Of a DNA stretch of 64,000 bases, positions 13,861 to 25,129 are shown piece by piece. How positions within the stretch are numbered: the first letter of the stretch is position 1; every line of letters starts with the position of its first letter. Made by a program: the position numbers and the translations under genes. This stretch comes from Escarpia spicata. Its lineage: Eukaryota; Annelida; Polychaeta; Sabellida; Siboglinidae. The DNA is taken from positions 9,081,671 through 9,145,670 of the forward strand of contig OZ023206.1 in the NCBI GenBank assembly GCA_963995525.1, given 5' to 3'. The notes beneath the pieces are model-generated. The model saw nothing but the letters and a program-made list of their open reading frames with translations. It was not told the origin of the DNA and did not search any database.

Positions 13861-15599
13861 GCGTACCGCTTGCACTGGAACATATACATTACACTAGGCT
13901 AGGGTTATAATTCACAGCAGGCATTGGCACTTTAGGGCGTACAGCTTGCACTGGAACATATACATTACACTAGGCTAGGGTTATAATTCACAGCAGGCAT
14001 TGGTACTTTAGGGCGTACCGCTTGCACTGGAACATATACATTACACTAGGCTAGGTTTATAATTCACAGCAGGCATTGGTACTTTAGGGCGTACCGCTTG
14101 CACTGGAACATATACATTACACTAGGCTAGGTTTATAATTCACAGCAGGCATTGGCACTTTAGGGCGTACAGCTTGCACTGGAACATATACATTACACTA
14201 GGCTAGGTTTATAATTCACAGCAGGCATTGGCACTTTAGGGCGTACAGCTTGCACTGGAACATATACATTACACTAGGCTAGGGTTATAATTCACAGCAG
14301 GCATTGGTACTTTAGGACGTACCACTTGCACTGGAACATATACATTACACTAGGCTAGGTTTATAATTCACAGCAGGCATTGGTACTTTAGGGCATACCG
14401 CTTGCACTGGAACATATACATTACACTAGGCTAGGTTCATAATTCACAGCAGGCATTGGTACTTTAGGGCTTACCGCTTGCACTGGAACATATACATTAC
14501 ACTAGGCTAGGTTTATAATTCACAGCAGGCATTGGTACTTTAGGGCGTACCGCTTGCACTGGAACATATACATTACACTAGGCTAGGGTTATAATTCACA
14601 GCAGGCATTGGTACTTTAGGGCGTACCACTTGCACTGGAACATATACATTACACTAGGCTAGGTTTATAATTCACAGCAGGCATTGGTACTTTAGGGCAT
14701 ACCGCTTGCACTGGAACATATACATTACACTAGGCTAGGTTCATAATTCACAGCAGGCATTGGTACTTTAGGGCGTACCGCTTGCACTGGAACATATACA
14801 TTACACTAGGCTAGGTTTATAATTCACAGCAGGCATTGGTACTTTAGGGCATACCGCTTGCACTGGAACATATACATTACACTAGGCTAGGTTCATAATT
14901 CACAGCAGGCATTGGTACTTTAGGGCGTACCGCTTGCACTGGAACATATACATTACACTAGGCTAGGTTTATAATTCACAGCAGGCATTGGTACTTTAGG
15001 GCATACCGCTTGCACTGGAACATATACATTACACTAGGCTAGGGTTATAATTCACAGCAGGCATTGGTACTTTAGGGCGTACCACTTGCACTGGAACATA
15101 TACATTACACTAGGCTAGGTTTATAATTCACAGCAGGCATTGGCACTTTAGGGCATACCGCTTGCACTGGAACATATACATTACACTAGGCTAGGTTTAT
15201 AATTCACAGCAGGCATTGGTACTTTAGGGCGTACAGCTTGCACTGGAACATATACATTACACTAGGCTAGGGTTATAATTCACAGCAGGCATTGGTACTT
15301 TAGGGCGTACCACTTGCACTGGAACATATACATTACACTAGGCTAGGTTTATAATTCACAGCAGGCATTGGTACTTTAGGGCAGTACCGCTTGCACTGGA
15401 ACATATACATTACACTAGGCTAGGGTTATAATTCACAGCAGGCATTGGTACTTTAGGGCATACCGCTTGCACTGGAACATATACATTACACTAGGCTAGG
15501 TTTATAATTCACAGCAGGCATTGGTACTTTAGGGCTTACCGCTTGCACTGGAACATATACATTACACTAGGCTAGGTTTATAATTCACAGCAGGCATTG

Positions 15600-16080
15600 T
15601 TATTATCCATTTAATAAGTGTGAGTTTTGGTCATAACACTTTTCTAGGATTTAACAATTCATTTCTTTACAACTCAACTGTCAAACTTAACTCCACTGTC
15701 TGACCATTTTACTTACTACCTTAAAGGAGACACAGATGACCCACTTACCAGCTGCGGCTGCCTGACGTGACTGCTGCTTTGCCAGTTGTTCTGAAACAAA
15801 CAAATTGCGACTCAACTGGTCTGTGTAGTGAGAGTATTGGTTACACGTGCTGGTCACCTAGCGGCATTGCTTATACACTAATATTAGATAAACTTAATTA
15901 TTTCCACCGGAAACTAACTTCACAAAGTCTCCAATATAAACTGGTCTCACAGACTATATTGTGATTCCACCTAAATACACTCTCTGAGGGGTTCCTGTCA
16001 GTCCCTAGCAAGGAAAAAGGAGGATTGGGTGATCCTACCCCGTAAAACAGATTATCTAAGGAAACTGAAACAAGAGAGAA
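15600..16080. repeat. Satellite right flank containing one copy of the RTE 3'-tail repeat
   Basis: 15,735-15,955 is a diverged copy of the tail repeat found again at 18,143, 18,981 and 21,500. It shares the CGTGACTGCT, AACAAACAAATTGCGACTC and GTGTAGTGAGAGTATTG blocks in the same order and orientation. The satellite therefore abuts the same repeat family that dominates the next 8 kb. No gene is seen. Confidence 0.75.
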
Positions 16081-16081
16081 A

Positions 16082-16200
16082 GTAACGTAAAGTAAAGTTT
16101 TATATAGCACAGTATCCAGTCCTTAGGAAGCTCAAAGCACGTACACTTTACTCCCTGGCAGACCTGTTCAATCGAACACCATCTCAACTTCTCTGAAACA
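16082..16200 (-). mobile_element. SINE 3' half (CORE/Deu-like family), antisense
   Basis: The reverse complement reads GATGGTGTTCGATTGAACAG, then AGTAAAGTGT...GTGCTTTGAG and GTGCTATATAAAACTTTAC. The same blocks, in the same order, occur in the more complete SINE at 42,594-42,925. The tRNA-derived head is missing here. The (TTTAC)-type tail lies at the low-coordinate end, as expected for a minus-strand insertion. Confidence 0.75.
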
Positions 16201-16317
16201 AGAGAGAAGACTGGTAGAAGTGAAGCAAACCAGGCCACTGGTTCAATTAAGAGTGTGGGCCAAACAGGCAAGGAAGCCTCCGTCCCGACAGAGGATCTCC
16301 TAACTACAAAACCAATA

Positions 16318-18140
16318 ATTAATGCTGGATGCTGGAATTCAAGAAAGCTATATCAGACATAAAGTCCTCCAGGAAATGTTTCAATACAAGATCAGCTTTC
16401 TAGGCATCATAGAAGCCAGATAGACTGCAGCTGAGACAAAATACTGACTACAGGAGACACCGTACCGTGGTGAGATAGACAGGACTCCAGCATTGACAGA
16501 AAGTAGCCCTGATCTCCCAGAGGAAACACAACAAGACTCTTCTTGAAGGAAGCCATCAGAGACAGACGTCTATATGCTAAGTGTAACTCCATGTTTACCA
16601 AACTTTCAGTGGTAATGTTTTACGCACCAACTTAAGAAGCAGAGGACGAGAAAAAAGACATCGTCTACAATAGTTTTGAGAAACCTATGGACGACATCCC
16701 CAGATATGACGCACTAGTGGTTGCTGGGGACTTGAATGCACTAGTGGTTGCTGGGGACTTGAATGCACCTGTGGGGAGTGACAACACAGACAGGGAGAGG
16801 ATCATCGGTAACCAGACTGACAACACCAGGAGAATGTGTGACTTATGTGGGGAAAACGGCCTTTTGATTGGAGGAACTCTTTTCCGACACAAGACAATCC
16901 ACAAATTTACATGATGATCCCCATATGACAAATCTGAGAGCCAAATACATCACATCCTGTTAACTGGGAAATGGAGATGCTAACTACAAGATGTCAGAAC
17001 AAGAACATGAGCAGATGCTGGCAGTGGCTGCAGCCTGTTGGTGGCAAAACTCTCCCTGAAACTGAGGAAGGCCAAGGAGATGGAAACGGACATCAGATGG
17101 ACACCTAATTCTACCATGGAAAACCTGGACTATACAGATGATATTGGACTGCTCTGTGGTATGCATAAGGGCATGTAAGTTGGAGAAAATTACAACATCA
17201 CAGATCAGGTTAATGCTCAGTATATTGAAAACCAAATTGATGAGGAGCAAACAAGAGACAGAAACACTCATTACCACCAACTGTGATGCCTTGGAGGAGG
17301 TTATTATTATTATTACAAAGCATTTATAGTGCGCCGAGTGTCCGGATAACAAATCTGCTCAAAGGTGCTGACAATCGTAGAGTATAAGTAAAATACATTA
17401 AATGACCTAAAACATATTAAATAGAAAGGTAAACGAATTAAATATGATTTAAAAGTAGCATATAAAAATTACATAAAATGTCAGTTAGATAAACCTGAAT
17501 AAAAATAAATATATATATTTACAAGTGTATATATTATACATAAATTAAATGAATTAGCAGAATTAGGTTGAGGAATGTGTATACACGGGAAACAAAGACA
17601 CAACATATGAAGACCAATAAAGATGCGACAGCTAGAATCAGCAAACCCAACCACATGTTCACCATGCTGAAATCCATTTGAAATCAAGACAACTGAGACT
17701 GTACAAGAGCAACGTCCTTAGTGTACTTCTCTATGGCTCTGAGTGCTGGAAGCTGACAGCAAGACTAATACACAAGGTCGAGACATTCAAGAACAAGTGT
17801 CTCTGGACGATTACAAGGATATTTTGGCCTAAAGCTATCATCACTGAAGAACTGCTCTGCCAGACAGACTCAACATCCCTGGCTACAAAGGTCCAGAGAT
17901 GAAGATGGAGATGTTTTAGGGCTCATTTGCTGAATGTCCACTGGTGCCCTTTCCAAGATAGCCCTATCCTGGACAGCGGGATCACCCGAAAGAGACATGG
18001 CCAAGGACAGAGGAAAAGGAAATGAAGCCAAGCGACTCGACATGGAGAACAATCAACGCACAGGCTGCCGACCAACAGCGCTGGCGCTCTCTTTTGGATG
18101 CTACGTGTCACCTAGGAAACAAAGAGGACTAAGTGAGTGA
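16318..18140 (+). mobile_element. RTE-like LINE, internally deleted and degraded
   Basis: This is a non-LTR retrotransposon remnant. The apurinic endonuclease region reads in fragments from 16,318 to about 17,080. Its clearest part is 16,714-16,914, with VVAGDLNAPVGSDNTDRE, then LCGENGLLIGGTLF and HKTIHKFT, the signature of the endonuclease-RT family often annotated as craniofacial development protein 2-like. Most of the reverse-transcriptase fingers and palm are missing: the frame jumps to TMENLDYTDDIGLL near 17,120-17,160, where YTDD replaces the usual YADD. After an insertion (17,298-17,580), the C-terminal part resumes at 17,678 with SVLLYGSECWKLT, then LWTITRIFWP, and fades through a frame-broken tail to 18,140. 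There are many stops and the copy is not functional. Two further 3' fragments of the same family lie at 18,727 and 20,645. Confidence 0.85.
17298..17580 (-). mobile_element. SINE/LINE 3'-tail insertion within the RTE copy
   Basis: A (TTA)n run at 17,300-17,312 is followed by CAAAGCATTTATAGTGCG and a GTGCTGACAAT block. In reverse complement this ends in a short-motif ATT tail, typical of a 3'-anchored retroposon inserted on the minus strand. It splits the RTE coding remnant between the fragments ending near 17,290 and resuming near 17,600. The exact right boundary is uncertain because the sequence becomes AT-rich. Confidence 0.5.
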
Positions 18141-18142
18141 GA

Positions 18143-18726
18143 CAACTCATTTACCTTCTGCGGCCGCCCGACGTGACTGCTCTTTTCTCAGTTGGTCTAA
18201 AACAAGCAAATTGCAACTCATCTGGTCTGTGTAGTGAGAGTATTGAGTACAAAGGTTGAGTACAAAGGTTGGTCACCTAGTGGCATTGTTCATACACTAC
18301 TACCAAATCAACTTATTTAATTCAAAAGGAGTCTTATTTCACAAAGTCAACAAGCTATGTTAATCAAACTGATTCAACTGTGAAGTTTTTACAATGAGGT
18401 TTTACTTACTAACACACATCCTAAGTAATCATAAAAGAAACATTATTGTGAAGACATCTGACAGCTACATTGTTTGTGTCCCAGCGACATTATGCTGAAT
18501 CATGCAATAACACTAAGAACTCAACATTATTACGAGTTGCTACAAAGAAATATCACGGTAAATTTTCACTTGCTCCTAAATTGTAGAAACGTAACATTTT
18601 TGACATCATTGTAACATTTATCTTACAATATACAAGGCTCGCCTCTCAACACTCCAGTGAGTTGTTTCAACTGTCGCACTACGTTGCAGGTTTTCGTGAG
18701 CATTAATTGTGTTACAACTGGAGTAT
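18143..18726 (+). repeat. RTE-associated 3'-tail repeat, copy A
   Basis: It starts ACTCATTTACCTTCTGCGG directly after the LINE coding remnant and includes TGACTGCTCTTTTCTCAG, GTGTAGTGAGAGTATTGAG and TTCACAAAGTCAACAAGC. Near-identical sequence follows the other RTE fragments at 18,981 and 21,500. This suggests the LINE's own 3' untranslated region or a repeat duplicated together with it. A small internal duplication of GAGTACAAAGGTT occurs near 18,243-18,268. Confidence 0.75.
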
Positions 18727-18980
18727 TTGACTCAACGTTCCTGGCTACAATGGTCAAGAGATGAAGGTGGAGATGGTTAGGGTACATTTGCTGAAAGTCC
18801 ACTGGTGAACTACCAAAAGATAGCCCTGTGCTGGACAAAGGGATCGCCCGAAAGAGACATGGACAAGGACAGTGGAAAAGGACTTGACATGGACAACAAT
18901 CAATGCACGAGCTGCCGACCAACAGCACCGGCGCTCTCTTGGATGCTGTGTCACCTAGGACACAACGAGGACTGAGTGAG
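18727..18980 (+). mobile_element. RTE-like LINE, extreme 3' fragment
   Basis: Matches 17,865-18,140 closely: TGGCTACAA, GGTCAAGAGATGAAGGTGGA, GGACAGTGG, and the terminal GTCACCTAGGACACAACGAGG. Only the last part of the C-terminal region remains, with frame breaks. It is directly followed by another tail repeat, repeating the LINE-end/tail unit. Confidence 0.75.
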
Positions 18981-20640
18981 ACGACTCATTTACCTTCTGC
19001 GGCTTTCCGTCGTGACTGCTCTTTTCTCAGTTGGTCTGAAACAAACAAATTGCGACTCAACTGGTCTGTGTAGTGAGAGTATTGAGTACAAAGGTTGGTC
19101 ACCTAGTGGCATTGTTCATATACTACTACTAAATCAACTTATTTAATTCAAAAGGAGTCTTATTTCACAAAGTCAACAAGCTATGTTAATCAAACTGATT
19201 CGATTGTGAAGTTTTTACAATGAGGCTTCGCTTACTAACACACATTCTAAGTAATCATAAATATCATGGTAACTTTTCACTTGCTCTTAAATTGTAGAAA
19301 CATAACATTTTTTAACACATCATTGTAACATTTCTCTTAGAATATACGAGCCTCTCCATTCAACACTCTAATGAGTTGTTTCAACTGTTGCACTACGTTG
19401 TAGGTCTTCGGGAGCATTAATGGTGTTACAACTGGAGTGTCTGGGGAATTTAAAGACTGGGTGCAGTTTGAGGGTTTTTGGAGCCTCGGTGGTTGGAGCA
19501 TTTTTGGAGCATCAAGGGGTGGAGTAGGATATTTATTTGAGCCTCAATTTGGTGCTCTTGGAGGTTTTTAGAGTGCCTTGAGGGGGTACACTTAGAGGTA
19601 TTTTGGATGCTTTATGGATGGTTCTAATAGGACTTTTTTAAACTCAAGACAGTGCAGTTGGGTATTTTTAGCCTCGTGGGGATAGTTGGCCATCTTAGGA
19701 AGCCTCATGTGCATTTGGACGGTTTTGGGGATAAACTCAATGTGCTATAGAGGTTGGTCTATTGGGAGCCTAAGTTTTTTAGATAAATTCAAGGAGGTAG
19801 ATCAAGGTTTATGAGCTTTAGAATAACTCATTCCGCTGATGAACCATCTTATTCTTTAGTAATCAACTCTGTAGTGCAATAGTTTATAATTTATATGCGA
19901 GATAAATTTATTAAAGGAATGCATATTTCTGTAAAATAATAGAAATGGATATTTTTGGTTAAATCGTGTAACATTCTGAAGAGTCAATACATATATTTCG
20001 TAATATCTGATAGTAAATAGCGGCTTATTATTATTATTGGTTCTACTGCTAATTTTCATGCTAATTATAACCGTGTTAAGTGACCACAACACAAAACCAA
20101 CATGCAGACAACAACGAAGTAGCGACATAAGAATTGAGTATCCTTATAATGGTATTTACTATGAAGAGAACATCTAGATGATTCAACCTCAATGATGTAG
20201 CAGCGATTCACCTGGACAGCGTAAACGTGTGATTGAAGCAGTCTACGCTTAAATGCCGCATTTCTGCCGCATGTGCACCAAAGATGAATACCAAAATGTG
20301 TCTGAGAAATCTGAGAAAATTAAGGGGCACTTTCGTAGAATCCGGGCCCACCTCAATTTTGCAGTTATTAACTGTAGTTTTGCCTAAATTTGACACACTG
20401 ATGTGATAACTAAATCTTTTGCACATCATCTCAGGCATATTTCTGTTATAAAGATATTGCGTCTTAGCATATTTTGAGGCCCAAATAGCACTCTGGTTTG
20501 CTCGAGTCTGCGCCCGAACACAGACAATGGCTGCACGGGCAACAAGCTGAATGGAAATTATTTATATCACATCTTACGTTGATGACTGGACATTGAGAAC
20601 AGTCTAATCAGTACCCTTGTGCCTTGCCTACCCCTTGCCT
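18981..20640 (+). repeat. RTE-associated tail repeat, copy B (long form)
   Basis: The first part (to about 19,440) matches copies A and C. The rest continues with GAGCCTC-rich sequence, an AT-rich block and CTCAATTTTGCAGTTATTAA, ending near GCCTTGCCTACCCCTTGCCT at 20,620-20,640. The whole order recurs at 21,500-23,720. The short frames inside (for example 19,856-20,128 minus) are not conserved between the copies, so they are not read as genes. Confidence 0.75.
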
Positions 20641-20644
20641 GTCA

Positions 20645-21490
20645 AGACCTTCAGTTGCATTATTCTGAAGAGAATATCAGCAGCTATGAACACTATTCTC
20701 CAGCAATAGCTGGCTGTTTTTAGAAGAGACAAGTCTTACATACATCAGATATTCACATTAAGGCAAATCTTAGAAAAAGCAATCGATTCCCATCACAGAG
20801 ATTCCTTGTGGAATTATACTACATCACTACAGGATGTCCAAGAAGATGGTAAATGTTATCAAGATACTTTACACAGATATTCAGCTTTAGTTTGCATGTA
20901 ACATCCACCTGATGGACATCTTCAGCATGAAATCTGGAGGGAAGCAGAGATGCATTCTTTCTCTATTTCTGTTCATCCTTGCCATGGTCTGGCTGATGAT
21001 GGAAATAATCAAAGATGGAAACAGACATCAGATAGACACCTAATTCAACCAACTGAGACTGTACAATAGTAACGTCCTTAGTGTACTTCTCTATGGCTCT
21101 GAGTGCTGGAAGCTGACAACAAGACTAATACACAAGGTCGAGACATTCCTGACAAATGTCTCCGGATGATTATAAGGATATTTTGGCCCATCACTATCAT
21201 CAGTGAAGAACTGCTCTGCCAGACAGACTCAACATCCTTGGCTACAAAGGTCAACAGATGAAGATGGAAATGGTTAGGGTACATTTGCTGAATGTCCACT
21301 CATGCACTTCCCAAAATAGCCCTATGCTGGACAGTGGGATCGTCCGAAAGAGACATGGACACGGATAGTGGAAAACGAAATGAAGGCATGCAACTTGACA
21401 TGGAGAACAATCAATGCACGGGCTGCTAAACAACAGCACTGGCGCTCTATCTTGGATGTTATGTGTCACCTAGGACACAAAGAGGACTGA
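20645..21490 (+). mobile_element. RTE-like LINE fragment: RT fingers/palm joined to C-terminal end
   Basis: From 20,645 the translation shows an RT finger region: ILKRISAAMNTILQQ, a stop, then SYIHQIFTLRQILEKAI. Near 20,930-21,000 it gives a damaged SGGKQRCILSLFLFILAM motif, the usual place of GVRQGCLLSP. It then jumps to LRLYNSNVLSVLLYGSECW at about 21,050-21,105, matching the copy at 17,690. The YADD box and thumb are missing between these blocks. Several stops and frame shifts are present. The fragment carries the part of the RT that the 16.3 kb copy lacks, and vice versa. Confidence 0.8.
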
Positions 21491-21499
21491 GTGAGTGAG

Positions 21500-23720
21500 A
21501 CGACTCATTTACCTTCTGCAGCTTCCCGACGTGACTGCTCTTTTCTCAGTTGGTCTGAAACAAACAAATTGCAACTCAACTGTTCTGTGTAGTGAGAGTA
21601 TTGAGTACAAAGGTCAGTCACCTAGTGGCATTGTTCATACACTACTACCAAATCAACTTATTTAATTCCAAAGGAGTTTTATTTCACAAAGTCAACAAGC
21701 TATGTTAATCAAACTGATTCAACTGTGAAGTTTTTACAATGAGACTTCGCTTACTAAGACACATCCTAAGTAATCATTAAATAAATGTGTATATCAAAAA
21801 TTATTGTGGAGACATCTGACAGATATACATTGTTTGTGTCCTAGCGACATTATGCTGAATCATGCAATATCACTGAGAACTCCACATTATTACGAGCTGC
21901 TACAAAGAAATATCACGGTAACTTTTTACTTCCTCTTAAATTGTAGAAACGTAGCATTTTTTTGACACATCATTGTAACATTTATCTTAGTATATACGAG
22001 CCTCGTCTTTCAACACTTCAATGAGTGGTTTCATCAGTCTCACTATGTTGTAGGTCTTCAGGAGCATTAATAATAATAATAATGTTTATTTCAGACAAAA
22101 GTCCATATGTATACATACAATACAAGTAAATAATAAATAAATAACTAAAATACAAAGACATAGACACACTTGGAATAAAAATAGATGGTTAATAAAAAAG
22201 TATATATAAAATGTGCCTTCAACTTTAAGTATACAATTGCGTACTCCAATATTTAAACATAGGACTTCTAAAATGTATATCAGTTGAAGACGATATAATA
22301 AGCTATATATATATATGGATGAACGCATACGTTCATTAAAAGATTTTTACACTGTTTGTAGCAAACATAAAACTTGCACTACAGCGTGATGACAAATTGT
22401 ACAAAATTCTAAAACTGTTGTTATATATGCAATAGTAGTACCTTTCAAACTCTGTTTTTTAAATTTACAACAAAGACTTGGGGTGTACATAGTACCACAG
22501 TAAGAGTGAAATAGGTAAGTTTTAATGGTAGAGCTGCAAAGGTGAAATTTTCGTGCTGAGACGTTGGCCTGAGCATATACGGATCTTTTCTGTCTGGCAA
22601 TGTTGTCATCATCAGTAAGATTATTATTAATTATATGACCCAGGTTTTTGGAGAGACTTAACGGGGTACATTTAGAGGTATTTTGGATGCCTCAATTTTT
22701 TAAAACTCAAGACAGTGCAGTTGGGTGTTTTTAGCCTCGTGGGGATAGTTGGCTACCTGAGGAAGCCTCATGTGAGTGCATTTGGACGGTTTTGGGGTAA
22801 TCTCAAGGTGATATAGATGATGGTCTATTGGGAGCTTCAGGATGCAGTTTTTTAGATTCAAAGAGGTAGATGAAGGTTTAAGAGCTTCAGAATACCTCAT
22901 TCCACTGATTACCCATCTTATTCGTTGGTAACTCTGTAGTGCAATAGTTTATAAGTTATATCCATGATAGATTTATTAACGGATTGCATATTTCTGTAAA
23001 AAATAATAAAATGGATACTTTTGGTTAACTTTCGTGTAACTTTCTGAAGGGTCAATACATGTATTTCATAATAACTGATAGTATATAGAGCCTATTATTA
23101 TAGTTGGTCCTACTACTAATTTTCCTGTTATTTATAACCATGTTAAGTGACTACAACACAAAACCGATATACAGACAACAACGAAGTGGCCATAGAAGAA
23201 TTGAGGATCTTAATAATGGCATATACTATCAAGAGAACATCTAGATGATTCAACCTCAGTGACAGTGGTGTAGCAGGGATTCACTTGGACAGCGGAAACA
23301 TGACAATGATGCGGTCTAAGCTGAAATGCTACGTTTCTGCTGCATGTGCCCCAAAGACGCATACAAAAACATGTCTGAAAAATCTGAGGAAATTAAGGGA
23401 CACTTTTGTAGAATCCGGGCCCACGTCGATTTTGCCGTTATTAAGTATAGTTTTGGCTAAATCTGACACACTGATGCGACAAATAAATCATTCCACATCA
23501 TCCCAGGCATATTTATGTTATAAAAATATTGCGTCTTAGCGCATTTTGAGGCCCAAATAGCTCTTGGGTTTGCTCCAGTCTGCGCCGAACAAAGACAACA
23601 GCCGCACGGGCAACGAGCTGAATGGGAGTTATTTATATCACATCTTACGTTGATGACTGGACTTTGAGAACAGTCTAATCAGTGCCCTTATGCCTTGCCT
23701 ACCCCTTACCTGTCGTTGAC
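21500..23720 (+). repeat. RTE-associated tail repeat, copy C, interrupted
   Basis: Equivalent to copy B at 18,981-20,640, with the same blocks in the same order and orientation. It differs by an inserted segment at about 22,068-22,640. The last shared block, CTTGCCTACCCCTTACCTGTC, ends at about 23,713. Copy B and copy C starts are 2.52 kb apart, which makes this a segmental direct duplication of LINE end plus tail. The frame at 23,285-23,539 is within the repeat and is not supported as a gene. Confidence 0.75.
22068..22640 (-). mobile_element. LINE/SINE 3' end inserted in tail copy C
   Basis: The insert starts with (TAA)n followed by TGTTTATTTCAGACAAAAGT. Reversed, this gives a retroposon 3' end with an ATT-type tail. 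Sequence on both sides matches copy B, where nothing is inserted (around 19,425-19,570), although some copy-B sequence is also missing. No protein domain can be read in it. Confidence 0.5.
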
Positions 23721-24840
23721 ATTGTTTATAAACTTCAGACGAGCACTGTGAACAGCGTTTGTTGCCACCGACACCGTATTATCATCCACTGTCAATTTTG
23801 AAGATTTGCTTAACAAAGTGCAATCCACTCACATGCATTTATGCAAATAATATCCATCCATACTTCTACACTATATGCACGTTTTTAAATGCATGTATAT
23901 TTACTAAATATCACAATTGGAGTAAATTATAAACAAAAAATAATCATTTTTAAAAGCATGTCTATAAATTATGTCTCCGTCACCAAGGCTCACAAATAGT
24001 ACATTCATTACAAATGCCCCCATCACCCAGGGTCATAAACTTTGACAAAGAGAATGTTATGTTCTAGTCTTCCATGTAGTAGTCTTAATAGTATTGTATA
24101 GTGTAATTTAATTGGGCTAATTTAATTGGGTGATTTTGCACCAACTTATAATCTAATTTCCTCTGAAAAGACTGCACCGATGAAGCCTCAGCCACAGACT
24201 GTGTGAATCTATTCCATACGTCTGTGCATCGGTGTATAAATGAGTTTTTTAACGTTTAATCAACATTGTTCTTTGAATATTTTGAGATGGTGCTCTCTCT
24301 CGTATGTGAATCATTGTCCCTCAATGTCACAAACTGCTGCTTCGTATTTCTCAGTTAGAACCTCCCTATCTGTGCAGCAGTAGACTGTAGTACAAGTCCA
24401 TCAAAACTGGAGCACACTTATCCAGACTGTATTCATTTTTGGAACAGTACAGCTTTTCCAAAAAATTAACATTTCTGATCATGTTGATATTGATGGTTAT
24501 ATATTATATTATGTACTCAGAAATATCTCATGCAGGCAGTACTGAATATAATTAAAACAAGTCAAATAATAACATGATTAAATGCCTAACATAAAAAATA
24601 ATCTTCACATTTACCAGGTTGTTTAAGCAATCATACTATCATGTAAATTAATAAATAAAAGTTTCATCAACTGATTTGGAGCATATAAAATGTTGAAAAG
24701 GCACATAGTTCTATCATGCATGTCTTTTTCCAAATCTATTCGATCATACTAACATGCAAATTAATAAATATTGTAATCAACCATCAGTCAATTGTAATCA
24801 ACTAATCTGGGGCGTATAAATTTTTAAAAGGCACATAGTT
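23721..24840. other. AT-rich stretch, nothing recognised
   Basis: No convincing frame, RNA gene or transposon end. A short repeat of TAATTTAATTGGG occurs near 24,103-24,131, and ATTAATAAATA-like motifs recur near 24,650 and 24,762. Confidence 0.4.
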
Positions 24841-24842
24841 CT

Positions 24843-25125
24843 ATCTATAATGTGCCGGAAGGGCACAGGCATGTCTTTTCCAGATCTATCCAGGCCTGGT
24901 TGACTCCTGGTGAGCCTCTTGTTTCCAATACTCTTTTGGTCATAGTGACTGTGGCTTTTCCGATGCACCTGTTTATTGCAGTGTCCAGCGAACGGTTGTT
25001 GGAGGTGTCGGTGAAGACTTCTATTACCTCCAGGGTGTAGTAATTGATCTTGATAGAGGGGACTTGGCTGGCATCCCGGCGCAATGACATTCGTCTTCTT
25101 CAAACTGACTGTGAGTCCAAACTCT
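24843..25125 (-). mobile_element. LINE reverse-transcriptase C-terminal fragment
   Basis: On the minus strand, FGLTVSLKKTNVIA (near 25,120-25,080) is followed after a frameshift by INYYTLEVIEVFTDT, then SLDTAINRCIGKATVTMTK. This matches the post-YADD part of endonuclease-RT LINEs, where the usual pattern is GL..S..KT..M, V..F.YLGS, and .ID.EI..RIGKA. About 85 codons survive. It is isolated, truncated at both ends and not functional. The overlapping plus-strand frame (24,852-25,040) is its shadow. Confidence 0.65.
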
Positions 25126-25129
25126 CATC

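Larger units (their letters stand above)
2745..15599. repeat. 76-bp satellite array, about 169 tandem monomers
   Basis: The motif ATAATTCACA recurs every 76 bp from 2,811 to 15,580. That distance is 168 x 76 + 1, and the single extra base is an inserted A near 15,384 (GGCAGTACC in place of GGCATACC or GGCGTACC). The monomer is about 43% GC and includes GCAGGCATTGG, ACTTTAGGG, CTTGCACTGGAAC and ACACTAGGCTAGG. Units differ at a few recurrent positions: GGT/GGC, GCG/GCA/GCT, ACC/ACA, TTGCAC/TTTCAC, AGGG/AGGT, and TTATAA/TCATAA. The array starts and stops sharply, and the last unit breaks off after GCAGGCATTG. No open frame, tRNA-like box or CENP-B box is evident. Its role is unknown: it could be pericentromeric, an interstitial satellite, or the internal tandem repeat of a mobile element. 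Confidence 0.97.

Noticed and set aside
2745..15599. CRISPR array
   Set aside because: Units are continuous 76-bp tandem repeats without unique spacers, and the context is eukaryotic.
16665..16931. Minus-strand protein over the LINE endonuclease
   Set aside because: It is a shadow of the plus-strand endonuclease fragment with the AGDLNA motif.
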